Shown here one piece after another: positions 62,050 to 64,000 of a stretch of 64,000 bases of DNA. The notes below the pieces were generated by a model. That model saw nothing but the letters and a program-made list of their open reading frames with translations. It was not told the DNA's origin and did no database searches. Each line of letters begins with the position of its first letter. Within the stretch, counting starts at the first letter, position 1. Source of the stretch: CAYPHY01 sp964410625 (GTDB taxonomy: Bacteria; Chloroflexota; Anaerolineae; Promineifilales; Promineifilaceae). The stretch covers positions 118,547 through 182,546 of the forward strand of contig CAYPHY010000007.1 of NCBI GenBank assembly GCA_964410625.1. The letters run 5' to 3'. The translations under genes were made by a program, and so were the position numbers.

Positions 62050-62547
62050 ATGCGACGCGCATCCTGGGCTTCTTTGTCGTCTGCTCAGCATTGTTATGGA
62101 TATGTGCCAGAAGTAGGCCGTTTTATTGAACGGTTGGAGCAAGAGCTACGGCCGTTGGCTGTTATTCTCTTTGGCCCACTAGCGAACAATGCTCATCAGC
62201 AATATAGTGATGCGGACTTTTGCGTGATCTTGCGCGAACGGCCGCCCTCCCCTTATATGGGTTATGATCGGGTGACGACAATGGATCCTTCGGGAGCAGT
62301 CCGACCGGTGGTCTATGGCGCTGAACAGTTCCGACGCATGGTTCGACAGGCCAATCCACTGGCTTTAGAAGTCATAGCCGACGGCGTGTTTCTCGCAGGT
62401 GACGAGAGTTTTTGCAACGAGCTAGAAAGACTGGCGGCCGATGCATGCCAACCTCTGGGTGGGGATACACATACGACCCAGCACCGCCGTCGTCACCACC
62501 AGTCGTATGATAATTTTGCTGTCTTTCGGCCGCCAGTCACTATTTAG
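62050..62547 (+). CDS. Nucleotidyltransferase-fold protein
   Basis: At 165 residues, VPEVGRFIERLEQELRPLAVILFGPLANNAHQQYSDADFCVIL has the Pol-beta-like NTase pattern hxGSxAxGxxxxxSDxDhxh, with the second Asp as Phe-Cys context (SDADF) and Gly-Pro in place of Gly-Ser. The Gly-Ser to Gly-Pro change may alter nucleotide binding. The second half (AEQFRRMVRQANPLALEVIADGVFLAGDE) is typical of MNT-type antitoxin or stand-alone NTases. No HEPN partner is seen nearby. The C-terminal His-rich tail (TTQHRRRHHQS) is odd. Confidence 0.75.
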   Translation: MRRASWASLSSAQHCYGYVPEVGRFIERLEQELRPLAVILFGPLANNAHQQYSDADFCVILRERPPSPYMGYDRVTTMDPSGAVRPVVYGAEQFRRMVRQANPLALEVIADGVFLAGDESFCNELERLAADACQPLGGDTHTTQHRRRHHQSYDNFAVFRPPVTI

Positions 62548-62885
62548 CTTTGACCAGCGGGACGCTATGGAATGGGTGAAATGGTGAAATGGATTGGAAT
62601 GGATTTCAACTCTTTCCATAGCTTATAAAGGCTTCACAGGGTAAGAGGCGAAGAGCAGCCAGCGGTAAGCAAGCAGCCGCTGGCTACTCGCCCCCTTCAT
62701 AACTGCACAGTTGCGAACTACTTCAGCCCATCTTTTTGAACACAGGCCCTTTTAGGCTTTACCCCACTTATCCTTCTCCTATCCTCTCCATAAAACGTTA
62801 TATGCTGGCTTCTCGGCGCGAATCGGCGTAGTATCGGAGCGTATACGGCTGCAACTAAAGCGGCCGTCGCTTCACCGAGGATAGT
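62548..62885 (+). other. Intergenic region with one strong hairpin
   Basis: GGGTGAAATGGTGAAATGG repeats lie at about 62,572. AGCCAGCGG (62657-62665) and CCGCTGGCT (62677-62685) form a perfect 9-bp stem with an 11-base loop, a possible terminator of the upstream gene. The rest shows no gene; the promoter of the dehydratase gene should be here, but I see no clear boxes. Confidence 0.45.
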
Positions 62886-63839
62886 ATGATTCACATTGCC
62901 GATATTCAAACAGCACGCACTCATATTTCAGCTTATGTCAAGCGAACACCATTGGTCAAGAGCGAAACGCTCAGTCGTGAACTGAATACCAACGTCTATC
63001 TGAAGCTGGAACTGTTTCAAAAAACCGGCTCGTTCAAACCACGAGCGGCCTTCAATAAGATGCTTTCCTTTAGCGTGGAAGAACGGGAGCGCGGGGTTGT
63101 AGCGTTCAGTGGCGGTAACTTCGCTCAGGGCGTCGCCTACGCCGGACAGGTGCTGGGAGTCAAAACGCGAATTGTCATGCCCGCATACACCCCTTCCGGT
63201 TATATCGCCGCCACTAAATCCTATGGGGCGGAAGTTGAGCTTGTGCCGGATATTTCGGCCGCCATTGCCCAGGTCGAACAGTATCGCGATCAAGGACTGG
63301 CTTATATGCACCCCTTCGACGATCCGCTGGTCTTTGCCGGAAATGGGACGATGGGGTTGGAGATTGTGGAAGATGTGCCGGAGATCACCGGTCTGATCCT
63401 CAGCGTTGGTGGTGGCGGGATGATGACGGGGGTGATCACGGCCGTCAAATCCCTCAAACCAGATACCCGTATTTGGACGGTGGAGACCAAAGGGGCAGAG
63501 GCGATGGCCCAGGCACTAGAAGCGGGGAAGGTTGTGGAAGTACCGGTGAGTTCACTGGCAAAGACGCTGGGAGCGCCACATGTGGCGGCCGATGCGCTGG
63601 CGGTGGTGCAACAACAGGTGACACAACATCTCGTCGTGACCGATGAGGAGGCGATTCGCGAGCAAGCCTTCCTGCTGGAACGGGCGAAGGTGTTGACGGA
63701 GTTGGCCGCGTCCTGCACACTAGCCGCTGCCCGTCAAATTCAGGCGCAGTTTTCGGTCGATGACCATCTGGTGTTGATTTTGTGTGGGGGGAATGTATCG
63801 GTGGAGACGTTGCTGGAATATCATAGGAATGAACAATGA
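62886..63839 (+). CDS. Threonine/serine dehydratase (PLP fold type II)
   Basis: At 317 residues: ARTHISAYVKRTPLVKSETLSRELNTNVYLKLELFQKTGSFKPRAAFNKML carries the PLP lysine in SFKPR. FSGGNFAQGVAYAGQVLGVKTRIVMP (substrate loop SGGN, a variant of SSGNH/SAGNH), the phosphate-binding SVGGGGMMTGVITAVK, and the final LCGGNVS follow. No ACT regulatory domain is fused, so it resembles the catabolic or short form. It deaminates Thr or Ser to 2-oxobutyrate or pyruvate; RidA encoded at 24,960 could clear the enamine product. Confidence 0.92.
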   Translation: MIHIADIQTARTHISAYVKRTPLVKSETLSRELNTNVYLKLELFQKTGSFKPRAAFNKMLSFSVEERERGVVAFSGGNFAQGVAYAGQVLGVKTRIVMPAYTPSGYIAATKSYGAEVELVPDISAAIAQVEQYRDQGLAYMHPFDDPLVFAGNGTMGLEIVEDVPEITGLILSVGGGGMMTGVITAVKSLKPDTRIWTVETKGAEAMAQALEAGKVVEVPVSSLAKTLGAPHVAADALAVVQQQVTQHLVVTDEEAIREQAFLLERAKVLTELAASCTLAAARQIQAQFSVDDHLVLILCGGNVSVETLLEYHRNEQ

Positions 63840-63967
63840 GACAATGAACAATGAAACAATGAACAATGAACAATGAGACAATGAACAATGAACAATGAAC
63901 AATGAGACAATGAACAATGAGACAATGAACAATGAGACAATGAGGCAATGAGGCAATGAGGCAATGA
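63832..63967. repeat. Long AATGAAC/AATGAGAC tandem repeat array
   Basis: About 17 copies of AATGAAC, AATGAAAC, AATGAGAC and AATGAGGC follow without interruption, a seven- to eight-base period. This is the longest such array in the window. It overlaps the last codons of the dehydratase gene. Confidence 0.95.
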
Positions 63968-64000
63968 ACAAAGGGATTTTTTGGAGAATTCGTTGGGTCG
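63964..64000 (+). CDS. Possible start of a further gene (cut by window edge)
   Basis: An ATG at 63964 opens a frame MNKGIFWRIRWV that runs off the right edge. It begins inside the last repeat unit and has no clear ribosome-binding site. A positively charged, aromatic start fits a membrane protein, but twelve residues are too few to decide. Confidence 0.3.
   Translation, partial: MNKGIFWRIRWV

Noticed and set aside
63832..63967. CRISPR array
   Set aside because: The repeat unit is only seven to eight bases with no unique spacers, and no cas gene is present.

Overview
The window is about 64 kb of a moderately GC-rich bacterial chromosome. I infer a Chloroflexota member of the Anaerolineae type, with moderate confidence. 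The reasons are a Bacillus-type SOS box (GAAC-N4-GTTC) next to lexA, a DUF2723 membrane protein, very long Ala-rich HlyD/MacA-like adaptors, intergenic DNA built of heptanucleotide repeats, and a strong excess of the palindrome CGGCCG. No rRNA, prophage, IS transposase gene or CRISPR array is visible.

Layout. 1-4,869 (minus): a MacAB-like export operon with two paralogous adaptors, one ATPase and a permease cut by the window edge. 5,025-15,280 (minus): a phosphate region with a two-component pair, an MshEN-Usp fusion protein, pstS-C-A-B and a terminal Usp-like protein; four TGTTACC-like repeats at about 11-bp phase form a candidate Pho box before the first gene. 15,281-27,018: a secreted M4-type metallopeptidase, a TPR protein with a DUF4331 protein, two Gfo/Idh/MocA oxidoreductases, RidA and a gamma-glutamyltransferase-like protein. 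27,156-31,308: lexA with an SOS box inside its own promoter, a soluble FtsK/SpoIIIE-like ATPase with a second SOS box over its -35, a small unknown protein and an MFS transporter. 31,429-35,660: sucA and sucB. 36,145-41,220: two tandem secreted clan-A-type glycosidase-like proteins, then a fusion of a degenerate GspE/PilB ATPase with GAF and SpoIIE phosphatase domains. 41,417-45,280: tRNA-Pro, a GntR regulator, adenine deaminase, tRNA-Gly and tRNA-Met. 45,321-57,001 (minus): a DUF2723 protein, a small membrane protein and a complete his operon (hisG-D-C-B-gyrI-like-H-A-F-I-E). This operon is preceded by a leader peptide with six His codons, four of them consecutive, and by a terminator hairpin. 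57,116-64,000: a small protein, a membrane-anchored helix-hairpin-helix protein, an ABC-F ATPase, serS under a T-box leader, a nucleotidyltransferase-like protein, a threonine dehydratase and the start of one further frame.

Two themes stand out. First, regulation can be read directly from the DNA: a his attenuator, a serine T-box, two LexA boxes and a Pho-box-like array. Second, short repeats that fill the intergenic gaps have also entered genes in frame. They lengthen HisF, HisG, SucB, the SpoIIE fusion and the DUF2723 protein, and form the C-terminal tails of HisI, HisD and one small protein. All functional calls rest on reading the translated sequence and recalling family motifs; no database search was run.
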